NCBI RefSeq assembly: GCF_001047675.1
Contig: NZ_CP011975.1
Location: 3,698,073-3,762,072 of the forward strand
DNA from: Yersinia aleksiciae
GTDB lineage: Bacteria > Pseudomonadota > Gammaproteobacteria > Enterobacterales > Enterobacteriaceae
Direction of reading: 5' to 3'
Length of the DNA: 64,000 bases
The notes beneath the pieces were generated by a model. The model saw nothing but the letters and a program-made list of their open reading frames with translations, was not told the DNA's origin and did not search any database. The stretch's first letter is position 1; the number at the start of each line of letters is the position of its first letter. This document shows, piece by piece, positions 10,201 through 20,215 of the stretch. A program made the position numbers and the translations under genes.

Positions 10201-11744
10201 ACTTCAGCTATACCGACTCTGCCGGTATGCTGACGGAAAACTCGGATCTTAACGATAAGCTACGTCAGCGCTTAGAACAGGCCGAAGCGGAACGTACCCG
10301 TGCTCGTGAGCAGTTACGCCAATATCAGGCGCAGTTTACCCAGTACAACCAAGTTTTGGCCTCGCTAAAAAGTTCTTACGATGCCAAGCGCGAAATGCTG
10401 AAAGAGCTGAGTCAGGAGCTGGTGGATATTGGTGTTCAGGCCGATGCTGATGCAGAAGCTCGCGCCCGCACACGTCGAGATGAGTTACATGCGGCACTGA
10501 GCACTAACCGTTCGCGACGTAATCAGTTGGAAAAACAGATTACCTTCTGTGAAGCCGAGATGGACAGCTTGCAGAAGAAACTGCGCAAGTTGGAGCGTGA
10601 TTATCATCAGATTCGCGAGCAGGTGGTTAATGCCAAAGCGGGCTGGTGTGCGGTGATGCGGATGGTGAAAGATAACGGCGTTGAGCGCCGCTTACATCGT
10701 CGTGAACTGGCGTATATGGATGGTGACGAACTGCGTTCGATGTCGGATAAAGCACTGGGGGCATTGCGTCTGGCGGTTGCTGATAATGAACATCTGCGCG
10801 ACGTGCTGCGTCTGTCAGAAGATCCGAAACGGCCTGAACGTAAAATCCAGTTCTATATTGCAGTGTATCAACATCTGCGTGAGCGTATTCGTCAAGATAT
10901 CATCCGTACTGATGATCCCGTTGAAGCCATTGAACAAATGGAGATTGAGCTAGGCCGCTTGACGGAAGAGCTGACGGCACGTGAGCAGAAATTAGCCATC
11001 AGTTCCAAAAGTGTGGCAAATATCATCCGTAAAACTATTCAGCGCGAACAGAACCGTATTCGCATGTTGAACCAAGGTTTGCAAGCGGTCTCATTTGGTC
11101 AGGTGAAGAGTGTACGGCTGAATGTGAATGTGCGTGAAGCTCACTCTACCTTGCTCGATGTGTTGTCCGAGCAGCAAGAGCAGCATCAGGATCTGTTTAA
11201 CAGCAACCGTCTGACCTTCTCGGAAGCGCTGGCAAAATTGTATCAGCGCTTGAACCCACAAATGGATATGGGGCAACGACTGCCACAAACCATTGGTGAG
11301 GAGTTGCTGGATTACCGCAACTATCTGGAGCTGGAAGTCGAGGTTTACCGTGGCGCAGATGGCTGGTTGCGCGCGGAGAGTGGCGCATTATCAACCGGTG
11401 AAGCTATCGGTACCGGGATGTCGATTCTGGTGATGGTGGTGCAGAGCTGGGAAGAAGAGTCGCGCCGTTTACGTGGCAAAGATATTTCTCCTTGTCGTTT
11501 ACTATTCCTTGATGAAGCGGCGCGTCTGGATGCGAAATCCATCGCGACATTATTTGAGCTATGTGAGCGATTGGAAATGCAATTAATTATTGCGGCACCA
11601 GAGAATATCAGTCCAGAAAAAGGGACAACCTATAAATTGGTACGAAAAGTCTTCCAAAATCATGAGCATGTACATGTGGTTGGTTTACGAGGCTTTGCGA
11701 ATGAAATACCGACATTGCCGGTTGAACAACTGCATGGTGGTTAA
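7296..11744 (+). CDS. mukB: Chromosome condensin SMC-like ATPase MukB
   Basis: A 1482-residue SMC-like motor that, with MukEF, compacts and segregates the chromosome by ATP-driven DNA loop handling and that also interacts with topoisomerase IV. Walker A is GGNGAGKST (34-42). Two long coiled-coil arms flank a hinge in the middle (about 650-800). The C-terminal head has [10 protein letters not shown] (about 1364-1373) as the signature-like loop and [11 protein letters not shown] (about 1402) as Walker B. Full length, no breaks. It ends the cmoM-mukFEB operon and is followed by a terminator. Confidence 0.98.
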   Translation: MIERGKFRSLTLVNWNGFFARTFDLDELVTTLSGGNGAGKSTAMAAFVTALIPDLTLLHFRNTTEAGATSGSRDKGLHGKLRAGVCYSTLDVVNSRHQRIVVGVRLQQVAGRDRKVDIKPFTIQGLPTAIQPTQILTEVVGERQARVLSLQELKERVEEMEGVQFKQFNSITDYHSLMFDLGVIPKRLRSSADRSKFYRLIEASLYGGISSAITRSLRDYLLPENSGVRKAFQDMEAALRENRMTLEAIRVTQSDRDLFKHLISEATSYVAADYMRHANERRIHLDGALVLRRDLLASRKQLVTEQYRHVEMSRELAEQSGAESDLETDYQAASDHLSLVQTAMRQQEKIERYQGDLEELTYRLEEQSEVVGEAGEQQADNEARAEAAELEVDELKSQLADYQQALDVQQTRAIQYQQALQALERARALCQLPELTADNAEEWLETFQAKEQEATESLLRIEQKLSVADAAHSQFEQAYQLVVNIAGQVSRSEAWQTARELLRDWPSQQHLAERVQPLRMRLSELEQRLRAQQDAERLLQEFCKRQGQAYQPEELEELQRELESQVEELSLSVSDAGERRMEMRQELEQLKLKIQELTARAPIWLAAQDALSQLSEQSGEALEDSRQVTEHMQQLLERERETTVERDEVAATKRAIDAQIERLSQPSGAEDARMIALAERFGGVLLSEIYDDVTLDDAPYFSALYGPSRHGIVVPDLSLVRDQLIGLEDCPEDLYLIEGDPQSFDDSVFAVEEHDKAVVVKIADRQWRYSRYPEVPLFGRAARENRLEALYQERDTLAERYATLSFDVQKTQRLHQAFSRFIGSHLAVAFDTDPEAEIRLLNTRRGEIERALNAHEDQNQQQRQQFAQAKEGISALNRLIPLVSLLLDDTLTDRVEEITEELAEAQDAARHIQKHGAALTKLEPLLAVLQSDPQQHEQLQENYALAQSSQRQAKQQAFALTEVVQRRAHFSYTDSAGMLTENSDLNDKLRQRLEQAEAERTRAREQLRQYQAQFTQYNQVLASLKSSYDAKREMLKELSQELVDIGVQADADAEARARTRRDELHAALSTNRSRRNQLEKQITFCEAEMDSLQKKLRKLERDYHQIREQVVNAKAGWCAVMRMVKDNGVERRLHRRELAYMDGDELRSMSDKALGALRLAVADNEHLRDVLRLSEDPKRPERKIQFYIAVYQHLRERIRQDIIRTDDPVEAIEQMEIELGRLTEELTAREQKLAISSKSVANIIRKTIQREQNRIRMLNQGLQAVSFGQVKSVRLNVNVREAHSTLLDVLSEQQEQHQDLFNSNRLTFSEALAKLYQRLNPQMDMGQRLPQTIGEELLDYRNYLELEVEVYRGADGWLRAESGALSTGEAIGTGMSILVMVVQSWEEESRRLRGKDISPCRLLFLDEAARLDAKSIATLFELCERLEMQLIIAAPENISPEKGTTYKLVRKVFQNHEHVHVVGLRGFANEIPTLPVEQLHGG

Positions 11745-11783
11745 TAGTTGTTCAAGTAAAGCGCAATAATAATTAATCCTACT

Positions 11784-11812
11784 AATAGCCGTGTAAAAGC
11801 GGCTATTTTTAT
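11784..11812 (+). terminator. Terminator after mukB
   Basis: AATAGCCG (11784-11791) pairs with CGGCTATT (11800-11807) across an eight-base loop and is followed by a T-rich tract. It lies 40 bases after the mukB stop. Confidence 0.85.
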
Positions 11813-12105
11813 TTCCGCCACATCTTCGGGTTATATTTTATAAGTGCAGAAAATCTGTTAGCGTAATGTAATGGTTAAAATTATAGCGTTGGCAACTCGT
11901 ACGGGTATTTCAGTTTGTATACTCATATTGATGCCCAAAAGTATGAGAAAGTGGTTAATACCGCAGCTAACGCCGCCGTGATGTCAAGGAAGAAGGGTAT
12001 TACCCAAAGTCATTGGCGTTGCAGCTAACGCCGCTGCGATGTCAAGGAAGAAGGGTAACGACAAACTATGACGTACTTAGATAGGCAGCAGACCGGGGGC
12101 ATAGA
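11813..12105. other. mukB-ldtD intergenic region carrying repeats
   Basis: No gene is seen. The region is AT-rich at first, then holds the tandem repeat described separately. The ldtD promoter must lie here, and the repeat copies sit within 50-145 bases of the ldtD start. Confidence 0.5.
11963..12057 (-). repeat. Tandem pair of Yersinia-type intergenic repeats
   Basis: Two 37-bp copies (11963-11999 and 12021-12057) agree at 35 of 37 positions. Between them lies ATTACCCAAAGTCATTGGCG-like sequence, the opposite end of the same repeat family. Read on the minus strand each copy begins TACCCTTCTTCCTTGACATC and continues to a GTTAGCTGC box, which matches the plus-strand copies at 37906 and 28337. 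This looks like a partially duplicated palindromic element. Confidence 0.7.
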
Positions 12106-13998
12106 ATGTCGATAAGGAAACGAAATCCGCAAGGCGCATTAGCGGTATATTGCGCTTTGATGTGTAGCTTGATGCCAGCGTTTACCGCATCGGCGGCAGC
12201 ACCGATCACCGTGGCAGATTCATCTTCAGTGTTGTCCACGAGTGCTCAGGCGATACCTGCGACATCAAACATGTCGGTGGCACAAAGCCGTTCACAATTA
12301 TTGGCGATACTGCCTAAAACGGTCACACCTTTTTATGCGACTGATCTGGCACTGTTATATGCCGGAAACGCAATGCAACCGATGTGGCAGGATAAAGTTG
12401 CCACCCAGCGTTTTCAGCAACAACTAGCCGAAGTGGCGCTCTCCGGTATTCAACCGCAATTTATGCAGTGGGTAAAATGGCTGAGTGATCCCGAAATTAC
12501 CGGCATGGCCCGCGATGTTATTTTATCTGATGCCATGCTGGGGTATTTGCACTTTACCTCAGGTGTGAATGCCAACGGCAGCGTCTGGTTGTACAGCAAC
12601 GTGCCGTACAAGATGGCAATGCCACCGACCACGGTGTTAAATCGCTGGAAGCAAGCGGTGCAAGAGGGTTCTACCGCGGCTTATTTGGCGTCTTTGGCTC
12701 CCCAGCACCCTCAATACGACAAAATGCACAAAGCGTTGAAACAGATGCTGGCAGATCGGCGACCATGGCCACAGTTGTCCAATGGCCCGAGTTTGCGTCC
12801 TGGACAGCTCAGTGACGATATTCCAGCTCTGCGTCAAATTCTCGACCGAACTGGCATGTTGTCCCCTGTAGCTGCGACGCCGGTAAAAGCCCCGGAAGTT
12901 ATCCCCGTTGATAATCCGGCGGTTGCCGCAGTCAATGACGATCTCTCTGTTGATGAAGAGAAAAGTCGTGCTCAAGCGCACAGCTTGGTGGTCAGCCCGT
13001 CAGCGGCACCTGTCGCCGATATTCCGGTTACGGGAGGCGTTGTTACCTCTTCACCTGCGCCTTTAACGAGTACCGCCACACTCACCGACAATGTCTATAC
13101 ACCAGAGTTGGTGGAGGCCGTTAAACGTTTTCAGCTGTGGCATGGATTGAGTGATGATGGCGTTATTGGTGCACGTACTCGCGAGTGGCTAAATGTCTCA
13201 CCACAAACACGGGCTACCTTGCTGGCATTGAATATTCAGCGTTTGCGTATTTTGCCGGGGCGGGTTGATAACGGCATCATGGTTAACATTCCAAACTATT
13301 CGCTGAATTATTATAAAAATGGTACAGAAGTGCTCTCATCCCGGGTGATTGTAGGCCGCCCGAGCCGTAAAACGCCCTTAATGAGTAGCGCGCTGAATAA
13401 TGTGGTCGTCAACCCGCCGTGGAACGTACCGACCTCTCTGGTGCGCCAAGATATCGTGCCAAAAGCGCGCTATGATGCAGGTTACTTCCAGCGTCACGGT
13501 TATACCGTGTTATCTGGTTGGAGCAATGAGGCCGAAGTTGTTGACCCATCAATGATCGACTGGAGCATGATTTCAGCCAATAACTTCCCTTACCGCTTGC
13601 GTCAGGCCCCAGGTGCCAGTAATTCATTAGGGCGATTCAAATTCAATATGCCAAGCTCTGATGCTATCTATTTGCATGATACGCCGAACCATGGGCTGTT
13701 CCAGAAGGATATCCGTGCGCTGAGTTCCGGTTGTGTGCGAGTGAATAAAGCATCTGATTTAGCCAACATGTTGTTGCAGGATGCGGGTTGGAACGATGCG
13801 CGGGTTTCGTCAACGCTGAAGCAGGGCGATACCACTTATGTCAACATTCGCCAGCGTATTCCGGTGCAATTGTATTACCTAACTGCATGGGTTGCTGATG
13901 ACGGCAAACCGCAATTTAGAACAGATATTTACAATTATGATAAAACGGTGAGATCCGGTGCACAAATTTCACCTCAGGCTGAACTTTTGCTGCAATAA
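12106..13998 (+). CDS. ldtD: L,D-transpeptidase LdtD (YcbB)
   Basis: A 630-residue periplasmic enzyme that forms 3-3 (mDAP-mDAP) peptidoglycan crosslinks and supports growth under envelope stress. An N-terminal signal sequence is visible (basic start, hydrophobic core, cleavage near TASAAA around residue 31). A peptidoglycan-binding repeat lies at about 330-372 (VKRFQLWHG...[12 protein letters not shown]). The YkuD domain carries His524 in HDTPNH and the catalytic Cys543 in SSGCVRV. A low-complexity Ala/Pro/Val linker near 255-335 appears longer than in E. coli. The usual neighbour mepK follows. Confidence 0.95.
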   Translation: MSIRKRNPQGALAVYCALMCSLMPAFTASAAAPITVADSSSVLSTSAQAIPATSNMSVAQSRSQLLAILPKTVTPFYATDLALLYAGNAMQPMWQDKVATQRFQQQLAEVALSGIQPQFMQWVKWLSDPEITGMARDVILSDAMLGYLHFTSGVNANGSVWLYSNVPYKMAMPPTTVLNRWKQAVQEGSTAAYLASLAPQHPQYDKMHKALKQMLADRRPWPQLSNGPSLRPGQLSDDIPALRQILDRTGMLSPVAATPVKAPEVIPVDNPAVAAVNDDLSVDEEKSRAQAHSLVVSPSAAPVADIPVTGGVVTSSPAPLTSTATLTDNVYTPELVEAVKRFQLWHGLSDDGVIGARTREWLNVSPQTRATLLALNIQRLRILPGRVDNGIMVNIPNYSLNYYKNGTEVLSSRVIVGRPSRKTPLMSSALNNVVVNPPWNVPTSLVRQDIVPKARYDAGYFQRHGYTVLSGWSNEAEVVDPSMIDWSMISANNFPYRLRQAPGASNSLGRFKFNMPSSDAIYLHDTPNHGLFQKDIRALSSGCVRVNKASDLANMLLQDAGWNDARVSSTLKQGDTTYVNIRQRIPVQLYYLTAWVADDGKPQFRTDIYNYDKTVRSGAQISPQAELLLQ

Positions 13999-14199
13999 AT
14001 GCAGTAAAACTCAATAACTAATGGTCTTAATATCGGGTTGTCGTCGGGGGGCCTAAACCAAGGCTCCCTTTAACCGGACATCAACGCACAGTGAATGCGG
14101 GCCGAATGCGGGTTGACTGGTTTTCCGTAGGCGGTTATGGTTCGGAGCGGCACATTTAGTGCTTTCTTTTGACATTCTTGCCGGGTATTAACAGAGATC

Positions 14200-14748
14200 A
14201 TGGATAAAATCGATAATTTTCGCCGTAAATGGCTAACGTTAGGCGGGGTAGCGCTGGGTATGTCGCTGCTACCAGGGCAAGCATTCGCTACCCTTTCGAC
14301 TCCTCGCCCACGTATCTTGACCCTGAATAATTTGAATACAGGCGAGTCCATAAAAGCAGAGTTTTTTGATGGTCGAAGCTATAATAAAGACGAACTTTCC
14401 CGCTTAAATCATCTATTTCGCGATTATCGGGCCAATAAAGTAAAAAACATCGATCCACGCCTGTTTGATCAGCTATATCGCCTACAAGGTCTTCTCGGTA
14501 CAACTAAACCGGTACAGCTTATTTCCGGTTACCGCTCACTTGATACCAATAATGAACTGCGTGAACGCAGCCGGGGTGTGGCTAAGCACAGCTTCCACAC
14601 ACAAGGGAAAGCGATGGATTTCCATATTGAAGGTATTCAATTGAGCAATATCCGCAAAGCGGCATTAAAAATGCGTGCGGGTGGTGTAGGATATTACCCT
14701 CGCAGTAACTTTGTGCATATTGATACTGGGCCGACTAGAACCTGGTAA
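14200..14748 (+). CDS. mepK: Murein DD-endopeptidase-like MepK (YcbK)
   Basis: A 182-residue peptidase of the M15-like DUF882 family. In E. coli MepK cleaves mDAP-mDAP crosslinks and so opens the bonds made by LdtD, whose gene precedes it here. The N-terminus MDKIDNFRRKWLTLGG has twin arginines before a hydrophobic segment ending in FATL, consistent with Tat export. The zinc-site pattern HSFHTQGKAMDFHIEG followed by FVHID near the C-terminus is intact. Length equals the E. coli protein. Confidence 0.94.
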   Translation: MDKIDNFRRKWLTLGGVALGMSLLPGQAFATLSTPRPRILTLNNLNTGESIKAEFFDGRSYNKDELSRLNHLFRDYRANKVKNIDPRLFDQLYRLQGLLGTTKPVQLISGYRSLDTNNELRERSRGVAKHSFHTQGKAMDFHIEGIQLSNIRKAALKMRAGGVGYYPRSNFVHIDTGPTRTW

Positions 14749-14799
14749 CGCGAATTTTTATGCCAATGCATTGTTTGACTGCATTGGGGGTGGAGCTCT

Positions 14800-15447
14800 A
14801 TGAAATATCAAATTATTCCAGTGACGGCCTTTAGCCAGAACTGCACCTTAATATGGTGCGAAGCAACGGGGCAGGCGGCATTGGTTGATCCCGGCGGTGA
14901 TGCGGACAAGATCATTGCTGAAGTGGCACGCCAAGGGGTCAACGTGAGCCAAATTTTACTGACTCACGGCCATCTGGATCATGTAGGGGCCGCTGCTGAG
15001 TTAGCTACACATTTTGATATCCCTATCTATGGCCCTGAGAAGGAAGACACTTTTTGGTTAGAAGGGTTACCTGCCCAGAGCCGAATGTTTGGGTTAGATG
15101 AATGTGAGGCTTTTACCCCGACTCGTTGGCTGGAAGAGGGTGATAAAGTCACCGTCGGCGAAATAGAGTTGTCAGTCTTGCATTGTCCTGGCCATACACC
15201 GGGCCATATTGTCTTCATTGATCAGCAAGGCCGCCTGGCATTAGTGGGTGATGTTATCTTTAATGGTGGGGTTGGGCGCAGTGACTTCCCGCGTGGTGAT
15301 CACCAGCAACTGATTAACTCCATTCGGACCAAATTGTTGCCTTTAGGCGATGATATGACTTTTATCCCCGGTCATGGCCCGATGTCGACACTAGGACATG
15401 AACGCCAGAGTAATCCGTTTATACGTGAAGAGCCTGCTATTTGGTGA
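14800..15447 (+). CDS. gloC: Hydroxyacylglutathione hydrolase GloC (type II glyoxalase)
   Basis: A 215-residue metallo-beta-lactamase-fold hydrolase that converts S-lactoylglutathione to lactate and glutathione in methylglyoxal detoxification. The metal-binding motif THGHLDH is at about residues 55-61, with further ligands in HCPGHTPGH and the C-terminal IPGHGP. The same window holds mgsA, which makes methylglyoxal. It lies 51 bases after mepK, probably cotranscribed, and ends at a terminator. Confidence 0.95.
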   Translation: MKYQIIPVTAFSQNCTLIWCEATGQAALVDPGGDADKIIAEVARQGVNVSQILLTHGHLDHVGAAAELATHFDIPIYGPEKEDTFWLEGLPAQSRMFGLDECEAFTPTRWLEEGDKVTVGEIELSVLHCPGHTPGHIVFIDQQGRLALVGDVIFNGGVGRSDFPRGDHQQLINSIRTKLLPLGDDMTFIPGHGPMSTLGHERQSNPFIREEPAIW

Positions 15448-15491
15448 TGACAATCTTTTAGTCGCGCTATAGACAGCAGAGGACCACAAGG

Positions 15492-15515
15492 AAGGCACTA
15501 TCAGGTGCCTTTTTG
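15492..15515 (+). terminator. Terminator after gloC
   Basis: AAGGCAC (15492-15498) pairs with GTGCCTT (15505-15511) around a six-base loop and is followed by TTT. It separates gloC from the EAL gene. Confidence 0.8.
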
Positions 15516-15732
15516 CGTTATATTTAATGAGCGACCAATGAGTTTCGTGAAGCAATAATCAGCTATTTATTTGTACTGTTATCATAATGATGATATCCAT
15601 TGGATGATCACTATCTCTGCGATATTGACGGGGCATAATTGACAGCTCTAAACCACTCACCAGCAGTAATTGATATTGATGCGGCACGGTTTTACTGCCG
15701 TTTTAAGTTCGTAATATTACGAGCGCCTTTCA

Positions 15733-17274
15733 ATGGAATCCACTATGCCATTTCGTCGTTTCAGACTGAATAAGTTCCTGTCCCGGGTGGGGTTTTCTTG
15801 CATGGTATTCTTACTCTTTCTGCTGCTGGGTGCTGTTGTGATTTATGGGCAAACCAAAGCCAATATGCATCAGGATGCAGAGGGCAAACTATTACAGGGT
15901 AGAGCGCGCTTCGATCAGATATTTAATAACTTGCAACATGCAGCGATCCAGGTAGAAACCGGATTGGGGAAACCTTGCTTACAAGTTGTGCAGAACTTAC
16001 GGGATCAAGTGGTCATGGTTCCAGATGTTCGTTCAGTGACTTTTGCTAAAGGCTCCAATATTTATTGCTCCTCAATATACGGCCCACTCTCTACACCCTT
16101 TGATCTAGGGGTATTTGTTGATGGGCAACTCGAGTTAATGTCGGGTAATGATGTCACGCCTGATCGCGCTCTAATGGTGTACCGGCAGGAGCGAGGTGAT
16201 TACAGTATTTTGGTTGCCGTTGATGGCTATTACCTGCGTAGTATTCTTAACCTGCTGAGTGGCGATATTCAAGTACAACTGAGAGTCGGTGATAAGTGGA
16301 TGGACGCCGCAGGTATGGTACATGCAGGCCACCCTCAGAAAGAGGGAGAACTACTATATTTGGTGTCAGATAAATTTGCTTATTCATTAAGCACCACACT
16401 TTCTAATCAGCAATATTTGGCCTACGTTTGGCAATATACTCAAGGCAGCCTTATATTCTTCATCTTAATGAGTATCGGGTCAGCCGCGCTTGTTTTCTGG
16501 TTATCAGGCAGAGCGGCATCACCCACACAGGTATTAAAACAGGCATTAGAAAATAATGAGTTTATTCCTTACATGCAGCCCATTGTTTCAGGTAAAGAGA
16601 AGTATTGGATTGGCTGTGAAGTATTAATGCGCTGGCAACATCCTGGGCAGGGGATGATTCAACCGAATCATTTTATTCCGATGGCCGAGGACAGCGAACT
16701 GATTGTGCCAATGACGCGTTCTCTTATGCAGCAGGTAAGTGCAAAATTTGCGCCTTATGTGAATCAATTACCGGAAGGTTTCCATTTTGGCTTTAATATT
16801 AGCGCCAACCATTGCCGTGATTTGAGTTTGTTGGATGACTGCCGTAATTTCATTCAGGCTTTTGGCGGTAATAAAATTAATATCACCTTGGAATTAACCG
16901 AACGCAAATTGATTGTTGCAGATGAGATAACCGACAGATTATTCGCGGAGCTTCATGCTCTTGGTGTCTTTATTGCTATTGACGACTTTGGCACCGGACA
17001 TTCAAGTCTGAGTTACTTACAGCAGTTTAAAGTCGATTTCTTGAAAATAGACCAAAGTTTTGTCGGCATGATTGGTTCTGATGCGCTATCGAGCCACATT
17101 GTGGGGAACGTTATTGATTTGGCGACGCGATTGGGGTTACAAACGATTGCTGAGGGCGTCGAAAACGACACGCAAATGCGCTATTTGCAGGCTCACAATG
17201 TTGATTATCTGCAAGGCTATATGTATGGGCGACCCATGCCAATGAACGAATTTGCCAAATATATGTTCCATTAA
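15733..17274 (+). CDS. CSS-motif EAL-domain cyclic-di-GMP phosphodiesterase
   Basis: A 513-residue inner-membrane phosphodiesterase predicted to hydrolyse c-di-GMP. A hydrophobic span near 18-40 and another near 235-255 enclose a periplasmic domain with the C-S-S motif (YCSSIYG, about residue 115), whose redox state gates such enzymes in E. coli. The cytoplasmic EAL domain has EVL in place of EAL, NISA, ELTER, DDFGTGHSS, LKIDQSF and AEGVE, so the catalytic set looks complete. The start may instead be ATG 15745 (MPFRRF), which has a better-spaced GGA. It has no counterpart between gloC and aspC in E. coli. Confidence 0.88.
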   Translation: MESTMPFRRFRLNKFLSRVGFSCMVFLLFLLLGAVVIYGQTKANMHQDAEGKLLQGRARFDQIFNNLQHAAIQVETGLGKPCLQVVQNLRDQVVMVPDVRSVTFAKGSNIYCSSIYGPLSTPFDLGVFVDGQLELMSGNDVTPDRALMVYRQERGDYSILVAVDGYYLRSILNLLSGDIQVQLRVGDKWMDAAGMVHAGHPQKEGELLYLVSDKFAYSLSTTLSNQQYLAYVWQYTQGSLIFFILMSIGSAALVFWLSGRAASPTQVLKQALENNEFIPYMQPIVSGKEKYWIGCEVLMRWQHPGQGMIQPNHFIPMAEDSELIVPMTRSLMQQVSAKFAPYVNQLPEGFHFGFNISANHCRDLSLLDDCRNFIQAFGGNKINITLELTERKLIVADEITDRLFAELHALGVFIAIDDFGTGHSSLSYLQQFKVDFLKIDQSFVGMIGSDALSSHIVGNVIDLATRLGLQTIAEGVENDTQMRYLQAHNVDYLQGYMYGRPMPMNEFAKYMFH

Positions 17275-17305
17275 GATTTGTTTGATCTGACATATTGAGC
17301 AAAAT

Positions 17306-17336
17306 AAAAGGGTACCCGCAAAGGTACCCTTTTTAC
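17306..17336. terminator. Bidirectional terminator between the EAL gene and aspC
   Basis: AAAAGGGTACC (17306-17316) pairs perfectly with GGTACCCTTTT (17323-17333) across a six-base loop. The A-run and T-run on the two sides make it usable by both converging genes. Confidence 0.9.
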
Positions 17337-17356
17337 ATTCAGTCACAGAGCACTAA

Positions 17357-18547
17357 TTAGAGCACAGCGACGATAGCTTCACACAACGGAGCCATGTTGT
17401 CCGGTGTCATACCGGCAACGTTCACACGGCCAGAGTTAACCGCGTAAACAGCGAACTCATTACGCAGACGTAGAACTTGCTCTTTGGTCAAGCCGCTGAA
17501 CGAGAACATGCCGTTCTGGTTAATGATAAAGCTGAAATCTTGTTTCGCGCCTTTTTCCTGCAACGTATTAACAAACAGCTGACGCATACGGTGGATACGC
17601 TGGCGCATATCGGTCAGCTCTTGTTCCCAAATTGCACGCAGTGCTGGGTTGCCAAGAATAGTGGCAACCACAGAGGCACCATGAGCGGGTGGGTTAGAAT
17701 AGTTAGCACGAATAACCGCTTTAATCTGGCTGAAGGCGATATCAGCGACTTCGCTGCTTGCCGCAACGACAGTGCAAGCCCCAACACGTTCGTTGTACAG
17801 GCCGAAGTTTTTCGAATAAGAGCTGCAAACAATCAATTCTTGATGTGTCGCGGCGAAAATTCGCAGGCCCTGAGCATCTTCTTCCAGCCCTTTGGCAAAG
17901 CCCTGATAAGCGAAGTCAAACAGTGGCAACCAACCTTTAGCCACTGACAGTTCAGCCAGTTGGCTCCACTGGGCTTCAGTTGGGTCGATACCGGTTGGGT
18001 TATGGCAGCAGCCATGGAACAGCACTACGTCGCCAGCCTGAGCTTCTGACAGACTATTTAATAGCCCATCGAAGTCTAGTGCATGGTTCGCAGCATCATA
18101 ATAGGCATACTCAACCACTTCCAGCCCGGCGGCAGCGAAGATGTTTTTATGGTTTGGCCAGCTAGGATTACTGACCCAGACACGTTTGGCGCTGGTTTGA
18201 TGGGCGATAAAATCAGCGGCGATACGTAACCCGCCAGTCCCACCAGGGGTTTGCGCTGTACGCGCACGTTTATCTGCGATAATGGCGCTCTGGGTACCGA
18301 ACAACAGTTCCTGAGTGCAACTGGCGAAAGCCGGTAGGCCGCCAATATCCAGATAGTTTTTGGTAACTTCATTTTCCAGCAAATACTGCTCAGCTTTCTT
18401 CACGCTGGTGAGCACCGGCGTTTTACCGGTTTCGTCTTTGTAGACACCGATCCCCAAGTTGATTTTATTAGGGCGGTCATCCGCGCGGAAAATATCGGTC
18501 AGGCCCAGAATAGGGTCCGCAGGTGCAGCAGTGATTTTTTCAAACAT
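17357..18547 (-). CDS. aspC: Aspartate aminotransferase
   Basis: A 396-residue PLP-dependent class I aminotransferase interconverting aspartate and oxaloacetate with the glutamate/2-oxoglutarate pair. The PLP lysine lies in [14 protein letters not shown] (about residue 246) and the C-terminal SGRVNVAG segment carries the substrate-binding arginine. The start [15 protein letters not shown] at 18547 matches E. coli; an in-frame ATG five codons upstream is unlikely. Gene order aspC-ompF-asnS is conserved, all leftward. Confidence 0.97.
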   Translation of the reverse strand: MFEKITAAPADPILGLTDIFRADDRPNKINLGIGVYKDETGKTPVLTSVKKAEQYLLENEVTKNYLDIGGLPAFASCTQELLFGTQSAIIADKRARTAQTPGGTGGLRIAADFIAHQTSAKRVWVSNPSWPNHKNIFAAAGLEVVEYAYYDAANHALDFDGLLNSLSEAQAGDVVLFHGCCHNPTGIDPTEAQWSQLAELSVAKGWLPLFDFAYQGFAKGLEEDAQGLRIFAATHQELIVCSSYSKNFGLYNERVGACTVVAASSEVADIAFSQIKAVIRANYSNPPAHGASVVATILGNPALRAIWEQELTDMRQRIHRMRQLFVNTLQEKGAKQDFSFIINQNGMFSFSGLTKEQVLRLRNEFAVYAVNSGRVNVAGMTPDNMAPLCEAIVAVL

Positions 18548-18732
18548 GTCAGAGGCTTCCATGGCTTAGCGTTAAGCAAACAGAACTATCAGGGTAACGC
18601 CAGTTGCAGCCTTTGCCAACCGTTTGCGATAAAAAGAAATGAATGTTGTGAGGCGAGGGGATTCAGGGTGAAAAATCGGCGGAATAGAGCCATTGACAGC
18701 GTAATATCCCTATATTGGTTAAGGATAGAAAC

Positions 18733-18764
18733 AAAAAGACAGAGCCGAAGCTCTGTCTTTTTTT
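18733..18764 (-). terminator. Terminator after ompF
   Basis: AAGACAGAGC pairs with GCTCTGTCTT (18737-18760) around a CGAA/TTCG tetraloop. A-rich and T-rich flanks on both sides make it a very strong intrinsic terminator for the leftward porin gene. Confidence 0.93.
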
Positions 18765-18804
18765 CAACTTACGTCAGCAGATAAACTGCCGAGTTAAGTT
18801 TGAC

Positions 18805-19914
18805 TTAGAACTGGTAAACCAAGCCAACACCAACAACGTCGTCAGTCATCAGACCGTTAGCACGAGAGAAGTCGTCTTCGTCCAACAAGTTGATTTTGTA
18901 ATCAACATAGGTGGTCATGTTTTTGTTGAATGCGTAGTAGGTACCAACAGAAACATATTTCAACAGATCATGGTTGTCATCAGTGTTGTTGTTCAGATCC
19001 TTGCCTTTGGACTGAACATAGCCCAGTGATGGACGCAGACCGAAGTCGAACTGATACTGTGCAGTGATTTCAATGTCACGAGTCTTGTTAGCAATACCGT
19101 CAGTGCCAAATGGAGTCATGTTTTGAGTTTCAGCATACATTGCAGCCAAGTATACGTTGTTTGCATCGTATTTGGCACCAACGTTCCAAGCCTGAGCTTT
19201 GTCGCCTTCAGCAACATGCAGACCATTCACTGGATTCAGGTGAGCATCTTTCTGAGCAGTGGTACGGTTTGCAGAAGAGAAACCAGCACCGAAGCTTACG
19301 CCGTAACCGATATCATAAGTAGAAGAGATACCGAAGCCGTCACCGTTAGACTCTTTAATACCGGCAGTATCACCAGAACGTTCGTTTTTGCCTTGGTATT
19401 GCAGAGCAAAGTTCAGGCCATCAACCAGACCGAAGAAGTTGGTGTTACGGTAAGTTGCCAGACCAGTAGAACGGCCAGTCATAAAGTTATCAGAGTTAGA
19501 GATGGAGTCGCCACCGAACACTGGCAGCATGTCGGTCCATGCGTTGACGTCATAGATTACGCCGTAGTTACGGCCGTAGTCGAATGAACCGAATTCAGCA
19601 AATTTCAGACCAGCAAAGCCCAGACGGGTTTTGTTGCCTTCAGAACCTTGGGATTCAGCGTTGTTAGCCTGAACGTTGTATTCCCACTGGCCGTAACCGG
19701 TCAGTTGGCTAGTAATTTGGGTTTCACCTTTGAAGCCAAAACGAACATAAGTTTCGTCACCGTCTTGACTTTTGGCATCAGAGAACTGGTGACGCGCGTC
19801 AACTTTACCGTACAGGTCAAGTTTGTTGCCGTCTTTGTTGTAGATTTCTGCTGCATTAGCTGCGCCAGCTGCTAACAATGCTGGGATTACTACTGCAAGA
19901 ATATTGCGCTTCAT
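18805..19914 (-). CDS. ompF: General porin OmpF/OmpC family, at the ompF position
   Basis: A 369-residue trimeric outer-membrane diffusion porin with a 16-strand barrel. The signal peptide ([21 protein letters not shown]) is followed by mature [20 protein letters not shown]. The constriction-loop motif reads PVFGGDS where E. coli has PEFGGDT, so a pore-lining Glu position is altered. The C-terminal residue is Phe (GLVYQF), as required for BAM assembly. The start at 19914 follows GAGGGTAATAAT. Its position between aspC and asnS supports ompF rather than ompC. Expression is probably under OmpR, but I did not map individual boxes. Confidence 0.93.
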   Translation of the reverse strand: MKRNILAVVIPALLAAGAANAAEIYNKDGNKLDLYGKVDARHQFSDAKSQDGDETYVRFGFKGETQITSQLTGYGQWEYNVQANNAESQGSEGNKTRLGFAGLKFAEFGSFDYGRNYGVIYDVNAWTDMLPVFGGDSISNSDNFMTGRSTGLATYRNTNFFGLVDGLNFALQYQGKNERSGDTAGIKESNGDGFGISSTYDIGYGVSFGAGFSSANRTTAQKDAHLNPVNGLHVAEGDKAQAWNVGAKYDANNVYLAAMYAETQNMTPFGTDGIANKTRDIEITAQYQFDFGLRPSLGYVQSKGKDLNNNTDDNHDLLKYVSVGTYYAFNKNMTTYVDYKINLLDEDDFSRANGLMTDDVVGVGLVYQF

Positions 19915-20154
19915 CATTATTATTACCCTCATTGGTTTTATTCGGACACCTGCCACTGCCGCCAATAATTTTTTTGGAACTATTGTTGAGAGTTTGGTGT
20001 CGTCTGTGTCTGAACGCAGTGTTCCATTCACAGGGGTTATAATCCACACCGAAAATGCTACCAATTACCTGAATGTGTTTCAGTGGGATACCATGTGTTA
20101 CTAAATGTAAATATGAGGGAACTTTGTGACTCAGATCTAACTTTAAAAAATGAC
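19915..20154. promoter_or_regulatory. ompF upstream region
   Basis: About 240 bases between asnS and ompF, AT-rich and without a gene. It must contain the ompF promoter, the OmpR-binding region and the 5' leader that is a usual target of antisense sRNAs. Individual sites are not resolved by eye. Confidence 0.45.
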
Positions 20155-20177
20155 AAAAGCCAGCTGAGCTGGCTTTT
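20155..20177 (-). terminator. Terminator after asnS
   Basis: AAAAGCCAGC (20155-20164) pairs with GCTGGCTTTT (20168-20177) around TGA, 39 bases past the asnS stop on the leftward strand. Confidence 0.85.
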
Positions 20178-20215
20178 ATTTATACAATTAAACATTTTTT
20201 TTCGAAATGACGAAC

